7,043 nt of DNA from Sphingomonas sp. GTDB taxonomy: Bacteria > Pseudomonadota > Alphaproteobacteria > Sphingomonadales > Sphingomonadaceae. Below, piece by piece: positions 1 through 5,557 of the stretch (the stretch's first letter is position 1; each line of letters starts with the position of its first letter). The stretch lies in the NCBI GenBank assembly GCA_019247755.1, contig JAFBAM010000250.1, positions 1 through 7,043 of the forward strand. The letters run 5' to 3'. The position numbers were made by a program, and so were the translations under genes. Below the pieces are notes generated by a model. That model ran no database searches and was not told the origin of the DNA. It saw nothing but the letters and a program-made list of their open reading frames with translations.

Positions 1-296
1 CCGACCAGCATGATCCCGATCTCCGCCGACTTGATGAGGCGGATGAGCCGCGCCTTGTCGTGATCGTCGGCGAGCTGCCCCGACAAAGCGGAAAAGAGGA
101 AGAAGGGGAGAATGAACAGCGCCTGGGCGATCGCGCTGAACTGGAACTCGCGGGTGGGGTCGGAATAGAGCTGGTAGGTGACGAACAGCACCACCGCCTG
201 CTTGAACAGGCTGTCGTTGAAGGCGCCGAGGAATTGCGTCGAGAACAGCGGCAGAAAGCGCCGTGCCCGGAGCAGGTGAGTGACGTTTTGGATCAA
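1..296 (-). CDS. LplT-like MFS lysophospholipid transporter, N-terminal part (gene runs off left edge)
   Basis: Only the first 98 residues lie in the window. They read as the start of a major facilitator transporter of the lysophospholipid transporter (LplT) type. Visible are LLRARRFLPLFSTQFLGAFN (residues 8-27), where an N-terminal helix begins with the GAFND(S/N)LFK signature of the family. A second hydrophobic segment, FSAIAQALFILPFFLFSAL (53-71), runs into an MFS motif-A-like loop, SGQLADDHDKARLIR (72-86). In many alphaproteobacteria this domain is fused to an acyltransferase and an acyl-ACP synthetase, together recycling lysophospholipids at the inner membrane. Whether that fusion exists here cannot be seen. 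The start is taken as the TTG at 294-296, because no in-frame ATG or GTG was found just upstream and the conserved region begins a few residues later. No clear Shine-Dalgarno sequence precedes it, so the start is uncertain. The gene is divergent from pgsA, another phospholipid gene. Confidence 0.8.
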   Translation of the reverse strand, partial: MIQNVTHLLRARRFLPLFSTQFLGAFNDSLFKQAVVLFVTYQLYSDPTREFQFSAIAQALFILPFFLFSALSGQLADDHDKARLIRLIKSAEIGIMLV

Positions 297-388
297 AGCC
301 GGGCCGGAGGGGATTTCATACGGTCGCGGCGGGCATAGCCAGCTTTGCGTGGACCGCCAAACCCTTCTAACCCTTCCGTCTCGAAACG
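297..388. promoter_or_regulatory. Divergent intergenic region between the LplT-like gene and pgsA
   Basis: These 92 bases separate two divergent genes and should hold both promoters. On the plus strand TTGCGT (345-350) could be a -35, but the matching -10 region (about 366-373, TCTAACCC) is poor. There is no strong Shine-Dalgarno sequence before either start. An ATG on the minus strand near 318-320 is out of frame with the transporter and reaches a stop after eight codons. This is a location argument, not a motif identification. Confidence 0.3.
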
Positions 389-955
389 ATGCTGTCGCTG
401 CCGAACCTTCTGACCTTATCGCGGATCCTGGCCGTGCCGATCCTCGTCTTCCTGCTGTGGCGCCCGCAGCCGATCGATTACGCGATCACCTTCGTGCTCT
501 ACTGCCTGGTCGGCATCACAGATTATTTTGACGGCTATCTGGCACGCGCGTGGGGTAGCATTTCGAGGCTTGGCCAGTTCCTCGACCCGATCGCGGACAA
601 GATCATGGTCGGTGCCGTGCTGATCATGCTGATTTCGAGCCGCAAGGAGAATCCGGTTCCTGAGATTGCCGGCCTACACATCATCGCCGCGCTCATCATT
701 CTTCTGCGCGAGATCATCGTCTCGGGGCTCCGCGAGTATCTAGCCGGGCTTCAGGTCTCAATGCCGGTCAGCGCGCTGGCGAAGTGGAAGACGACATTCC
801 AGCTGATTGCGCTCGGTGCTTTGATTCTCGGTGGAGCCCTGCCGGACATGCCATGGGTGCATGAGGCTGGGATCATCTCGCTCTGGGCAGCTGCCGCTTT
901 GACGTTGATCACCGGGTATTCGTACCTACGGATTGGGCTTCGGCACATGGATTGA
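389..955 (+). CDS. pgsA: CDP-diacylglycerol--glycerol-3-phosphate 3-phosphatidyltransferase
   Basis: This enzyme makes phosphatidylglycerolphosphate from CDP-diacylglycerol and glycerol-3-phosphate, the committed step to phosphatidylglycerol and cardiolipin, in the inner membrane. The 188-residue protein has the usual length. It carries the complete CDP-alcohol phosphatidyltransferase motif: D45, D48-G49, A52-R53, G62, D66 and D70, with the canonical spacing D-x2-D-G-x2-A-R-x8-G-x3-D-x3-D. The N-terminus LPNLLTLSRI is typical of PgsA and supports the ATG at 389, although no good Shine-Dalgarno sequence lies before it. Hydrophobic stretches near residues 10-25, 30-45, 72-82, 95-115, 135-150 and 160-180 fit about six membrane helices. 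PgsA is a better fit than phosphatidylserine synthase or cardiolipin synthase because of the N-terminal LPN-LT-SR signature and the length. A pgsA in this group is often followed by molybdopterin genes; here the next gene is katG after a 310-base gap, so it appears monocistronic. Confidence 0.95.
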   Translation: MLSLPNLLTLSRILAVPILVFLLWRPQPIDYAITFVLYCLVGITDYFDGYLARAWGSISRLGQFLDPIADKIMVGAVLIMLISSRKENPVPEIAGLHIIAALIILLREIIVSGLREYLAGLQVSMPVSALAKWKTTFQLIALGALILGGALPDMPWVHEAGIISLWAAAALTLITGYSYLRIGLRHMD

Positions 956-970
956 AGACTCGCAACGGCT

Positions 971-1013
971 GTAATCGATTTCACGATTATCACTGACGAA
1001 CTTTAGTCGTTTT
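971..1013 (+). repeat. 43-bp direct repeat, copy 1, upstream of katG
   Basis: Copy 1 begins 16 bases after the pgsA stop. It matches copy 2 (1167-1209) at about 29 of 43 positions with no gap. The identical blocks are GTAATCGATTT, TCACTGACGA and GTTTT, all at the same 196-base offset. This copy also contains a perfect inverted repeat, TAATCG-N6-CGATTA (972-989), and a 4-7-4 arrangement, ACGA-N7-TCGT (996-1010). The size and the 4-7-4 geometry recall a tetrameric OxyR footprint, but the tetranucleotides do not match the enteric ATAG-N7-CTAT consensus well. Confidence 0.55.
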
Positions 1014-1039
1014 CCAGTTGTAACATTCAGATCCTATGG

Positions 1040-1062
1040 CTGATCCCGAGCACAGGGGTCAG
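1040..1062 (+). other. RNA hairpin 1 of 3 in the pgsA-katG gap
   Basis: CTGATCCC (1040-1047) pairs with GGGGTCAG (1055-1062) as eight base pairs, including one G-U wobble, around a 7-base loop. It is the first of three hairpins in about 100 bases. No function is recognised. Confidence 0.45.
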
Positions 1063-1073
1063 TTCTCGCGTTC

Positions 1074-1094
1074 CGGCTGCACGCCAGGCAGCCG
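1074..1094 (+). other. RNA hairpin 2 of 3 in the pgsA-katG gap
   Basis: CGGCTGC (1074-1080) is a perfect complement of GCAGCCG (1088-1094), a 7-bp stem with a 7-base loop. It lies between the other two hairpins. Confidence 0.5.
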
Positions 1095-1101
1095 TCGAGC
1101 A

Positions 1102-1143
1102 GGGGCCGCGGCGGTTCCCCTCCCCGCCTTCCACCGCGGCCCC
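1102..1143 (+). terminator. Strong GC hairpin, possible end of the pgsA transcript
   Basis: GGGGCCGCGG (1102-1111) and CCGCGGCCCC (1134-1143) form a perfect 10-bp stem. Two more pairs follow after one mismatch, and the remaining loop is pyrimidine-rich. A weak T-containing stretch, ATGCTTTTC (1145-1153), comes next. It may stop transcription coming from pgsA, or be part of a longer structured leader if katG transcription starts upstream. It is not a textbook intrinsic terminator because the stem-to-T spacing is off and the loop is long. Confidence 0.4.
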
Positions 1144-1166
1144 CATGCTTTTCTCGACGATCGCGA

Positions 1167-1209
1167 GTAATCGATTTTCCTGCACTCACTGACGAGAACA
1201 ACTTGTTTT
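1167..1209 (+). repeat. 43-bp direct repeat, copy 2, upstream of katG
   Basis: This is the second copy of the repeat at 971-1013, ending 56 bases before the katG start. It preserves GTAATCGATTT, TCACTGACGA and GTTTT in the same register. The inverted repeat of copy 1 is not preserved here. The 4-7-4 element is near-conserved as ACGA-N7-TTGT (1192-1206). An 11-base palindrome, AACAACTTGTT (1197-1207), lies in the right part. The position directly upstream of katG makes this the better candidate for an activator site. Confidence 0.55.
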
Positions 1210-1249
1210 GGTGCGGGCGTGAGGCGCCGTAGGGCGTCGCGACATAATG

Positions 1250-1255
1250 AGGAGG
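1250..1255 (+). promoter_or_regulatory. Shine-Dalgarno sequence of katG
   Basis: AGGAGG lies 10 bases before the ATG at 1266. It is the strongest plus-strand ribosome binding site in the window and fixes the katG start. Confidence 0.85.
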
Positions 1256-1265
1256 ATTTCGGGTC

Positions 1266-3509
1266 ATGGATGCGAAAACTGGTGATATCAGCGGTTCGGG
1301 ATGCCCGGCACACGGCGATGTGCGGAGTCTCCTCGGACGTCAGAATCGGGACTGGTGGCCAGATGCGCTCGCGGTGGACATCCTCGCGCCCAATGGCGCG
1401 GCAAACCCGATGGGGGACGAGTTCAATTACGCCGAGGCCTTCAAGAAGCTCGATTACAACGGGCTCAAAGCCGATCTCACCGCCTTGATGACTGATAGCC
1501 AACCGTGGTGGCCGGCTGACTATGGACATTATGGCCCCTTCTTCATCCGTATGGCGTGGCACGCCGCTGGCACTTACCGGACCGGTGACGGGCGCGGCGG
1601 CGCCAACAGCGGGCAGCAGCGCTTTGCCCCGCTCGATAGCTGGCCAGACAACGGCAACCTTGACAAAGCGCGGCGGCTGTTGTGGCCGATCAAGCAAAAA
1701 TACGGCCAGTCGATCAGTTGGGCCGACCTGTTCATCCTCGCCGGGAACGTCGCGATCGAATCCATGGGAGGGCCCGTGTTCGGCTTCGGCGGCGGACGGG
1801 CCGACGTCTACGAGCCCGAGAAGGACATCTATTGGGGCGACGAGGACAAGTGGGTCAACGAGGGCGTTCAGACGCGCATCGATGAGGAACGCGGCCTTGC
1901 GGACCTCGACGGCCCGCTCGCAGCGATCCAGATGGGCCTCATCTACGTCAATCCGGAAGGGCCCGGCGGAAATCCCGACCCTCTGAAGTCGGCCCGCGAC
2001 ATCAAGGCGACCTTCGAACGGATGGCCATGAACCATGAGGAGACCGTCGCACTGACCGCCGGCGGCCACACCTTCGGCAAGGCGCACGGAAACGGCGATC
2101 CTTCCAAGCTCGGCAAGCCGCCCGCTGGTGGAGATCTCGCTTCCCTCGGGCTTGGCTGGGTCAGCAGTGAAGAGCATGGCGGGATCGGCGAGCATACCGT
2201 GACCAGCGGTATCGAGGGCTCGTGGGTCAACACGCCGACGCAATGGAGTGAGAATTATTTCCGGCTGCTGCTCGACTATGAATATGAGCTCGTGCGCTCA
2301 CCGGCTGGCGCCCAACAGTGGCAGCCGATCAACCAGAAGCCAGAGGACATGGCCCCTGCGGCCTGGGATCCGTCCAAGAAGGTCCCCACGATGATGACCA
2401 CCGCGGACATGGCGCTCAAGATGGACCCTGAATTCCGCAAGATCAGCGAGAAATTCCGCAACGATCATGAGGCGTTCAAGGATGCGTTCGCGCGCGCATG
2501 GTTCAAGCTCTGCCATCGCGACATGGGACCGAAGGCTCGATATCTCGGGCCGGAAGTGCCGCCGGAAGACTTGATTTGGCAGGATCCGATCCCGGCCGGA
2601 AGGATGCCGTCAGAGGCGGAAGTATCTGAAGTCAAAGCTAAAATCGCCAATAGCGGGCTTAGCGTCAGCCAGTTGGTGAAGACGGCATGGGCGTCAGCCT
2701 CGACGTATCGCAAGTCCGACCATCGCGGCGGTGCAAATGGCGCGCGCATCCGGCTTGCGCCGCAAAAGGACTGGGACGTGAACGAGCCTGCAGAGCTGGC
2801 CAAGGTTCTCTCCACCCTTGATGGCCTGCGCGGCAACCTGTCGATGGCTGATGCAATCGTCCTTGGCGGTGTCGTCGGCCTGGAAAAGGCGATCAAGGAC
2901 GCGGGTGCGAACGTTGCCGTGCCGTTCACCGGCGGCCGCGGCGACGCGACGGCCGAACAGACCGACGCGGACAGCTTCGCGCCACTGGAACCCCAGGCGG
3001 ATGCGTTCCGCAACTACCTTCCGAAGAAGCTGAGCGTGAAGACCGAAGAGATGATGCTCGATCGGGCAGCGCTGCTCGGCCTGAGTGTCCCTGAACTGAC
3101 GGTATTGATCGCGGGCCTCCGCGTGCTTGGGGTCAATCACGGCGGAAGGAACCACGGCTCCTTCACCAAGCGGCCGGGGCAGCTGACCAACGACTTCCTC
3201 GTCAACCTCCTGGACATGACCAACGTTTGGAAGGCTGTCGACGGCAGTGATGAGGAGGAGTTTGTCGGGACTGACCGCGCGAGCGGCGGCGAGAAATGGC
3301 GCGCGACGCGCGCCGACCTGATCTTCGGGTCGAACTCGGAGCTACGCTCAGTCGCGGAAGTTTATGCGGAGAAGGGCAGCGAGGCGAAGTTCGTACGCGA
3401 CTTCGTCAAAGCCTGGACGAAGGTCATGAATGCGGACCGTTTCGACTTGCCGCAGGATGGCCCGAAGGCCGAGCCGATCGGCATCGCGGAGCCAGCGCTG
3501 GCGAAGTGA
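1266..3509 (+). CDS. katG: Catalase-peroxidase KatG
   Basis: This bifunctional haem enzyme breaks down hydrogen peroxide by catalase and broad peroxidase activity. The 747 residues match the usual two-domain length. Distal haem residues are R95, W98 and H99 in RMAWHAAGTYR; the proximal haem ligand is H268 in GGHTFGKAHG, with W320 and D381 behind it. The W98-Y227-M253 positions for the covalent Trp-Tyr-Met adduct required for catalase activity are all present (LIYVNPEGP and ERMAMN). The mobile arginine is R418 in CHRDMGP. S314 in TSGIE corresponds to the serine (S315 of M. tuberculosis KatG) linked to isoniazid activation. Residues from about 430 on form the haem-less C-terminal domain that ends EPALAK. 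No signal peptide is visible, so it is probably cytoplasmic. AGGAGG 10 bases upstream supports the start. It converges on oxyR, its likely regulator, with stop codons directly adjacent. Confidence 0.98.
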   Translation: MDAKTGDISGSGCPAHGDVRSLLGRQNRDWWPDALAVDILAPNGAANPMGDEFNYAEAFKKLDYNGLKADLTALMTDSQPWWPADYGHYGPFFIRMAWHAAGTYRTGDGRGGANSGQQRFAPLDSWPDNGNLDKARRLLWPIKQKYGQSISWADLFILAGNVAIESMGGPVFGFGGGRADVYEPEKDIYWGDEDKWVNEGVQTRIDEERGLADLDGPLAAIQMGLIYVNPEGPGGNPDPLKSARDIKATFERMAMNHEETVALTAGGHTFGKAHGNGDPSKLGKPPAGGDLASLGLGWVSSEEHGGIGEHTVTSGIEGSWVNTPTQWSENYFRLLLDYEYELVRSPAGAQQWQPINQKPEDMAPAAWDPSKKVPTMMTTADMALKMDPEFRKISEKFRNDHEAFKDAFARAWFKLCHRDMGPKARYLGPEVPPEDLIWQDPIPAGRMPSEAEVSEVKAKIANSGLSVSQLVKTAWASASTYRKSDHRGGANGARIRLAPQKDWDVNEPAELAKVLSTLDGLRGNLSMADAIVLGGVVGLEKAIKDAGANVAVPFTGGRGDATAEQTDADSFAPLEPQADAFRNYLPKKLSVKTEEMMLDRAALLGLSVPELTVLIAGLRVLGVNHGGRNHGSFTKRPGQLTNDFLVNLLDMTNVWKAVDGSDEEEFVGTDRASGGEKWRATRADLIFGSNSELRSVAEVYAEKGSEAKFVRDFVKAWTKVMNADRFDLPQDGPKAEPIGIAEPALAK

Positions 3510-4472
3510 TCAGGTGAAAGCCGGTTCGAGCCCGCTTCCGGCGGGCTCGACCGCAGCCAGATCGGGGATGAGGTCGCCGGCGATGCGGCGAAGCGTCGTC
3601 GCGAGCAGCAGGAACTCGGCCTCACGCGGGCTCGAACGCCGCCAGATCAACGAAATTCTCCGATAGGGATAGTCCGAGCGCAAAGCACGGGCGTCGACGT
3701 GCGTGCCGCCGAGGATGCCAGCCTCGATCGCCATGCCCGGCACGAAAGTGAGCCCCAGCCCGTTGTCGACCATCTGCACGAGCGTGTGAAGCGACGTGCC
3801 CATCATGGCGGCGTTGGCGCGCAGCTCGGGCCGGTTGCAGGCCGACAGGGCATGGTCTTTCAGGCAATGACCGTCTTCGAGGAGCAACAGGCGCTTCTCG
3901 TCGATCTCATTTGCCGGGACTGAGGCCTTTTCCGGCGCTTCGCCGCGCGGGTAGGCGACGAACAACGGATCGTCGAAGAGCGGCGTCGAATCCACTTCGC
4001 CGCAAGCAAAGGGGAGGGCAAGCAGAACGCAATCGAGCTGTCCGCGGTGAAGCGCCTCGCAAGCTGCGCTGCTGGTCTCTTCGCGGAGGTAAAGCTTGAG
4101 CTCCGGCCATTGGTCGCGAAGGCGCGGGAGCATGGTCGGTAGCAGGAACGGCGCGATGGTGGGAATGACGCCCATCCGCAGCTCGCCGTGCAGCGGTCGT
4201 CCCTGGGCGCGAGCCATTTCGGCGAGTTCCTCCGTTTCCTGGAGGACGCGGACCGCCTTGTCCGCGATTTTCTCGCCAAGCGCCGTGAAGCGGACCACCC
4301 GCCGCGTCCGCTCGACCAGGGTGATGCCGAGCAGGGTCTCAAGCTCGCGCAGGCCGGCAGACAGAGTGGACTGCGTCACGAAGCAGGCATCGGCAGCTCT
4401 TCCGAAATGGCCGTAGCGCCGCAGGGCGACGAGATATTGGAGCTGCTTAACTGTCGGCAGGTGGACGATCAT
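3510..4472 (-). CDS. oxyR: Hydrogen peroxide-sensing LysR-family regulator OxyR
   Basis: This is a LysR-type transcription factor that senses peroxide through a disulfide. Counting from the ATG at 4470-4472, the protein has 320 residues. The winged helix-turn-helix lies at about 8-65 (GRAADACFVTQSTLSAGLRE). The regulatory domain has GVIPTIAPFLLP (101-112) and LLLLEDGHCLKDHALSAC, with C203 and C212 nine apart exactly like C199 and C208 of E. coli OxyR; H202 is the usual neighbour. MGTSLHTLVQMVDNGLG (224-240) is also typical. This start matches family length, but no Shine-Dalgarno sequence precedes it. An in-frame ATG at 4536-4538 has GGAGG six bases upstream and would add 22 residues, so the start is open. 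The gene converges on katG. Its last codons form one half of a shared TGATCA stop and include a strong hairpin. Confidence 0.95.
   Translation of the reverse strand: MIVHLPTVKQLQYLVALRRYGHFGRAADACFVTQSTLSAGLRELETLLGITLVERTRRVVRFTALGEKIADKAVRVLQETEELAEMARAQGRPLHGELRMGVIPTIAPFLLPTMLPRLRDQWPELKLYLREETSSAACEALHRGQLDCVLLALPFACGEVDSTPLFDDPLFVAYPRGEAPEKASVPANEIDEKRLLLLEDGHCLKDHALSACNRPELRANAAMMGTSLHTLVQMVDNGLGLTFVPGMAIEAGILGGTHVDARALRSDYPYRRISLIWRRSSPREAEFLLLATTLRRIAGDLIPDLAAVEPAGSGLEPAFT
3526..3550 (+). terminator. Bidirectional hairpin after katG, inside the oxyR 3' end
   Basis: TCGAGCCCGC (3526-3535) and GCGGGCTCGA (3541-3550) form a perfect 10-bp stem around a 5-base loop. The stem begins 17 bases after the katG stop. 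No T-run follows on either strand, so it may act as a 3' RNA stabiliser or pause site and not as a classic terminator. It lies within the coding sequence for the oxyR C-terminal tail (about residues 307-315). The right arm GCGGGCTCGA occurs again at 3626-3635. Confidence 0.5.
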
Positions 4473-4491
4473 TGATTGAGAATTCCAATCA
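4473..4491 (-). promoter_or_regulatory. Inverted repeat directly upstream of oxyR, candidate autoregulatory OxyR site
   Basis: TGATTG-N7-CAATCA is a perfect 6-bp inverted repeat that ends one base before the ATG at 4472. The core ATTG-N7-CAAT has the 4-7-4 geometry of an OxyR half-site (ATAG-N7-CTAT) and the T-N11-A pattern of LysR-type regulators. A second half-site at the expected 7-base spacing is not evident on either side. Autorepression is known for OxyR; binding here is inference. Confidence 0.4.
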
Positions 4492-4500
4492 CTGGCCATC

Positions 4501-4506
4501 GTATAA
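4501..4506 (-). promoter_or_regulatory. Candidate -10 element for oxyR
   Basis: TTATAC on the minus strand resembles a sigma-70 -10. Transcription would start near 4494, giving a leader of about 22 bases before the ATG at 4472 and placing the inverted repeat at 4473-4491 just downstream of the start point. The -35 region at correct spacing (CTGGCT, 4524-4529) is weak. Confidence 0.3.
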
Positions 4507-4544
4507 TGGGCTTGAACGATTTCAGCCAGCACCCACATCAATAT

Positions 4545-4551
4545 CCTCCCC
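4545..4551 (-). promoter_or_regulatory. Strong Shine-Dalgarno-like sequence in frame with an extended oxyR
   Basis: GGGGAGG on the minus strand lies six bases before an ATG at 4536-4538 that is in frame with oxyR. If used, it yields an N-terminal extension beginning MWVLAEIVQ that OxyR proteins do not usually have. It conflicts with the start at 4472, which fits the family but lacks a ribosome binding site. Confidence 0.4.
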
Positions 4552-4595
4552 TGAGGAGAGTCGCGGCTGGATGCCCCCTTGTCCGGCCGTATCTG

Positions 4596-4627
4596 CGGGG
4601 CGGGCTTACTTCCCCAGGCCCGCCCCG
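4596..4627 (-). terminator. Hairpin downstream of the TSUP permease gene, probable terminator
   Basis: CGGGGCGGGC and GCCCGCCCCG form a perfect 10-bp GC stem with a 12-base loop. It begins about 20 bases after the permease stop codon, before oxyR on the same strand. There is no T-tract, so termination may be inefficient or Rho-assisted. Its position separates the sulfur and peroxide genes transcriptionally. Confidence 0.5.
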
Positions 4628-4646
4628 TTACCTTATGGGCGAACCC

Positions 4647-5480
4647 TCAGCTAAGAGCGCGATAGAGACCGAAGAGGCTGACGGCGGTCAGCAGCCCGCC
4701 TACGAACGTCAGTAAGGTATCTGGATTCACGCGTTTTGCGATCCACGCGCCGAACGGCGCCGCGCAGACGCCGCCGATCAACAGGCCCGTGGTGGCCACG
4801 GTGAAGGACCTCCAGCCGAGCGTTGTCAGAAACGTCGCAGCTATCGTCACGGTCACGAAGAACTCGGCCGTATTCACCGTGCCGATCGTCTTGCGGGGAT
4901 TGCTGCCCTGGACAAGGAGGTTTGAGGTCACGATCCCGCCCCAGCCGCCGCCGCCTGCGGCGTCCAGAAAGCCGCCGAGAAGGCCTAAGGGCGAAACTAC
5001 CTTAGGACGGCGCTCCGTGTGGCGATGCATGACGCCGCGATAGAAGAGATAGAGACCCAAAGCCGTCAGGTAGGCAAGTACGAAGGGCTTCGCGACCGCT
5101 GCATCGACGGTGGTGAGGACATACGCCCCAAGGATACCGCCGATGACCCCGGGCACGACGAGGCGGGCAAAAAGCCTCCAGTCCACGTTGCGGTGGGCGG
5201 TGTGGCTGATGCCTGAGACGGCCGTGGTGAATGTCTCGGCCGTATGCACGCCTGCCGAGGCTGCGGCCGGCGGTACGCCCAGACTGATTAATAATGTGCT
5301 CGAGATCTGCCCGTAAGCCATGCCTAGCGCGCCGTCGACGAGCTGCGCGGCAAAGCCGATGACCATGAATGGGACGAGGGCCGAAGGATCGGCCACGATC
5401 GACGGCAGAATGCGCGTTGCTCCACCTGTTGGGCGTCCGCCTTTGCCGAAGGCGGCGAGGTTCAACAAGGGCAGACTCAC
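4647..5480 (-). CDS. TSUP-family (TauE/SafE) membrane permease
   Basis: The 277-residue protein is a multi-pass permease of the TSUP family, whose members move sulfite, sulfate, sulfoacetate or related organosulfur anions across the inner membrane. The family's internal duplication is visible. GFAAQLVDGALGMAYG (42-57) followed by HTAE (79-82) is mirrored by GGFLDAAGGGGWGGI (169-183) followed by NTAE (203-206). Hydrophobic segments around 35-70, 104-122, 132-150, 164-190, 205-222, 228-248 and 256-275 fit about eight helices. The start is the GTG at 5478-5480, with only a weak Shine-Dalgarno. The first 32 residues are not membrane-like, so a start near M39 (ATG) cannot be excluded. It is divergent from cysE by 77 bp, which suggests a role in sulfur anion transport for cysteine synthesis. 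Substrate and direction are unknown. Confidence 0.9.
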   Translation of the reverse strand: MSLPLLNLAAFGKGGRPTGGATRILPSIVADPSALVPFMVIGFAAQLVDGALGMAYGQISSTLLISLGVPPAAASAGVHTAETFTTAVSGISHTAHRNVDWRLFARLVVPGVIGGILGAYVLTTVDAAVAKPFVLAYLTALGLYLFYRGVMHRHTERRPKVVSPLGLLGGFLDAAGGGGWGGIVTSNLLVQGSNPRKTIGTVNTAEFFVTVTIAATFLTTLGWRSFTVATTGLLIGGVCAAPFGAWIAKRVNPDTLLTFVGGLLTAVSLFGLYRALS

Positions 5481-5498
5481 GATCTCGTCGCTCGCCCG

Positions 5499-5527
5499 CT
5501 GGTATTTGACGCGTCGGTCACTTAAAT
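5499..5527 (+). promoter_or_regulatory. Candidate cysE promoter with a palindrome in its spacer
   Basis: CTGGTA (5499-5504) and TTAAAT (5522-5527) are 17 bases apart and form a weak sigma-70-like pair. Transcription would begin near 5534, a few bases before the Shine-Dalgarno sequence at 5541. The spacer holds the 8-bp palindrome GACGCGTC (5508-5515) within TGAC-N6-GTCA (5507-5520), a natural place for a repressor between the divergent permease and cysE genes. No known regulator is identified. Confidence 0.3.
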
Positions 5528-5540
5528 TACCGGGCCACAG

Positions 5541-5549
5541 GGAAGGAAG
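5541..5549 (+). promoter_or_regulatory. Shine-Dalgarno sequence that fixes the TTG start of cysE
   Basis: GGAAGGAAG ends eight bases before the TTG at 5558-5560. There is no suitable ATG nearby, so this decides the non-ATG start. Confidence 0.75.
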
Positions 5550-5557
5550 TTCGACGC

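Larger units (their letters stand above)
956..1265. other. 310-base non-coding region between pgsA and katG
   Basis: No credible gene is present. The region holds, in order, a first repeat copy (971-1013) with an internal inverted repeat, three tandem hairpins (1040-1062, 1074-1094, 1102-1143), a second repeat copy (1167-1209), and the katG ribosome binding site (1250-1255). It must contain the end of the pgsA transcript and the katG promoter. I could not find a convincing sigma-70 pair for katG; TTGTTT at 1203-1208 has no good -10 partner. That would be compatible with an activator-dependent promoter, but this is inference. Confidence 0.7.

Noticed and set aside
60..338. A 92-codon plus-strand frame opposite the LplT-like gene
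   Set aside because: The minus strand encodes a clear MFS transporter N-terminus there; the plus-strand product is charged low-complexity sequence.
1036..1170. A 44-codon frame starting ATG in the pgsA-katG gap, translation beginning MADPEHRGQF
   Set aside because: No Shine-Dalgarno sequence, Arg/Pro-rich composition, and it runs through the hairpin cluster and ends inside the second repeat. It is more likely structured non-coding DNA.
1059..2243. A 394-codon open frame on the minus strand opposite the 5' part of katG
   Set aside because: katG on the plus strand is certain and full length. Long antisense frames are expected in high-GC genes, and the translation resembles no family and has no membrane or domain pattern.
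2465..3013. A 182-codon antisense frame opposite the 3' half of katG
   Set aside because: It is Ser/Arg/Pro-rich shadow sequence with no recognisable domain and no supporting ribosome binding site.
3626..3635. A further copy of GCGGGCTCGA, the right arm of the katG-oxyR hairpin, upstream within oxyR
   Set aside because: A 10-base repeat in GC-rich coding sequence encoding Arg/Glu/Pro-type codons can arise by chance; there is no matching left arm beside it.
4502..4507. A perfect TATAAT on the plus strand upstream of oxyR
   Set aside because: The nearest -35-like sequences are 20 to 24 bases upstream, and no plus-strand gene follows. It is the reverse reading of the candidate oxyR -10 region.
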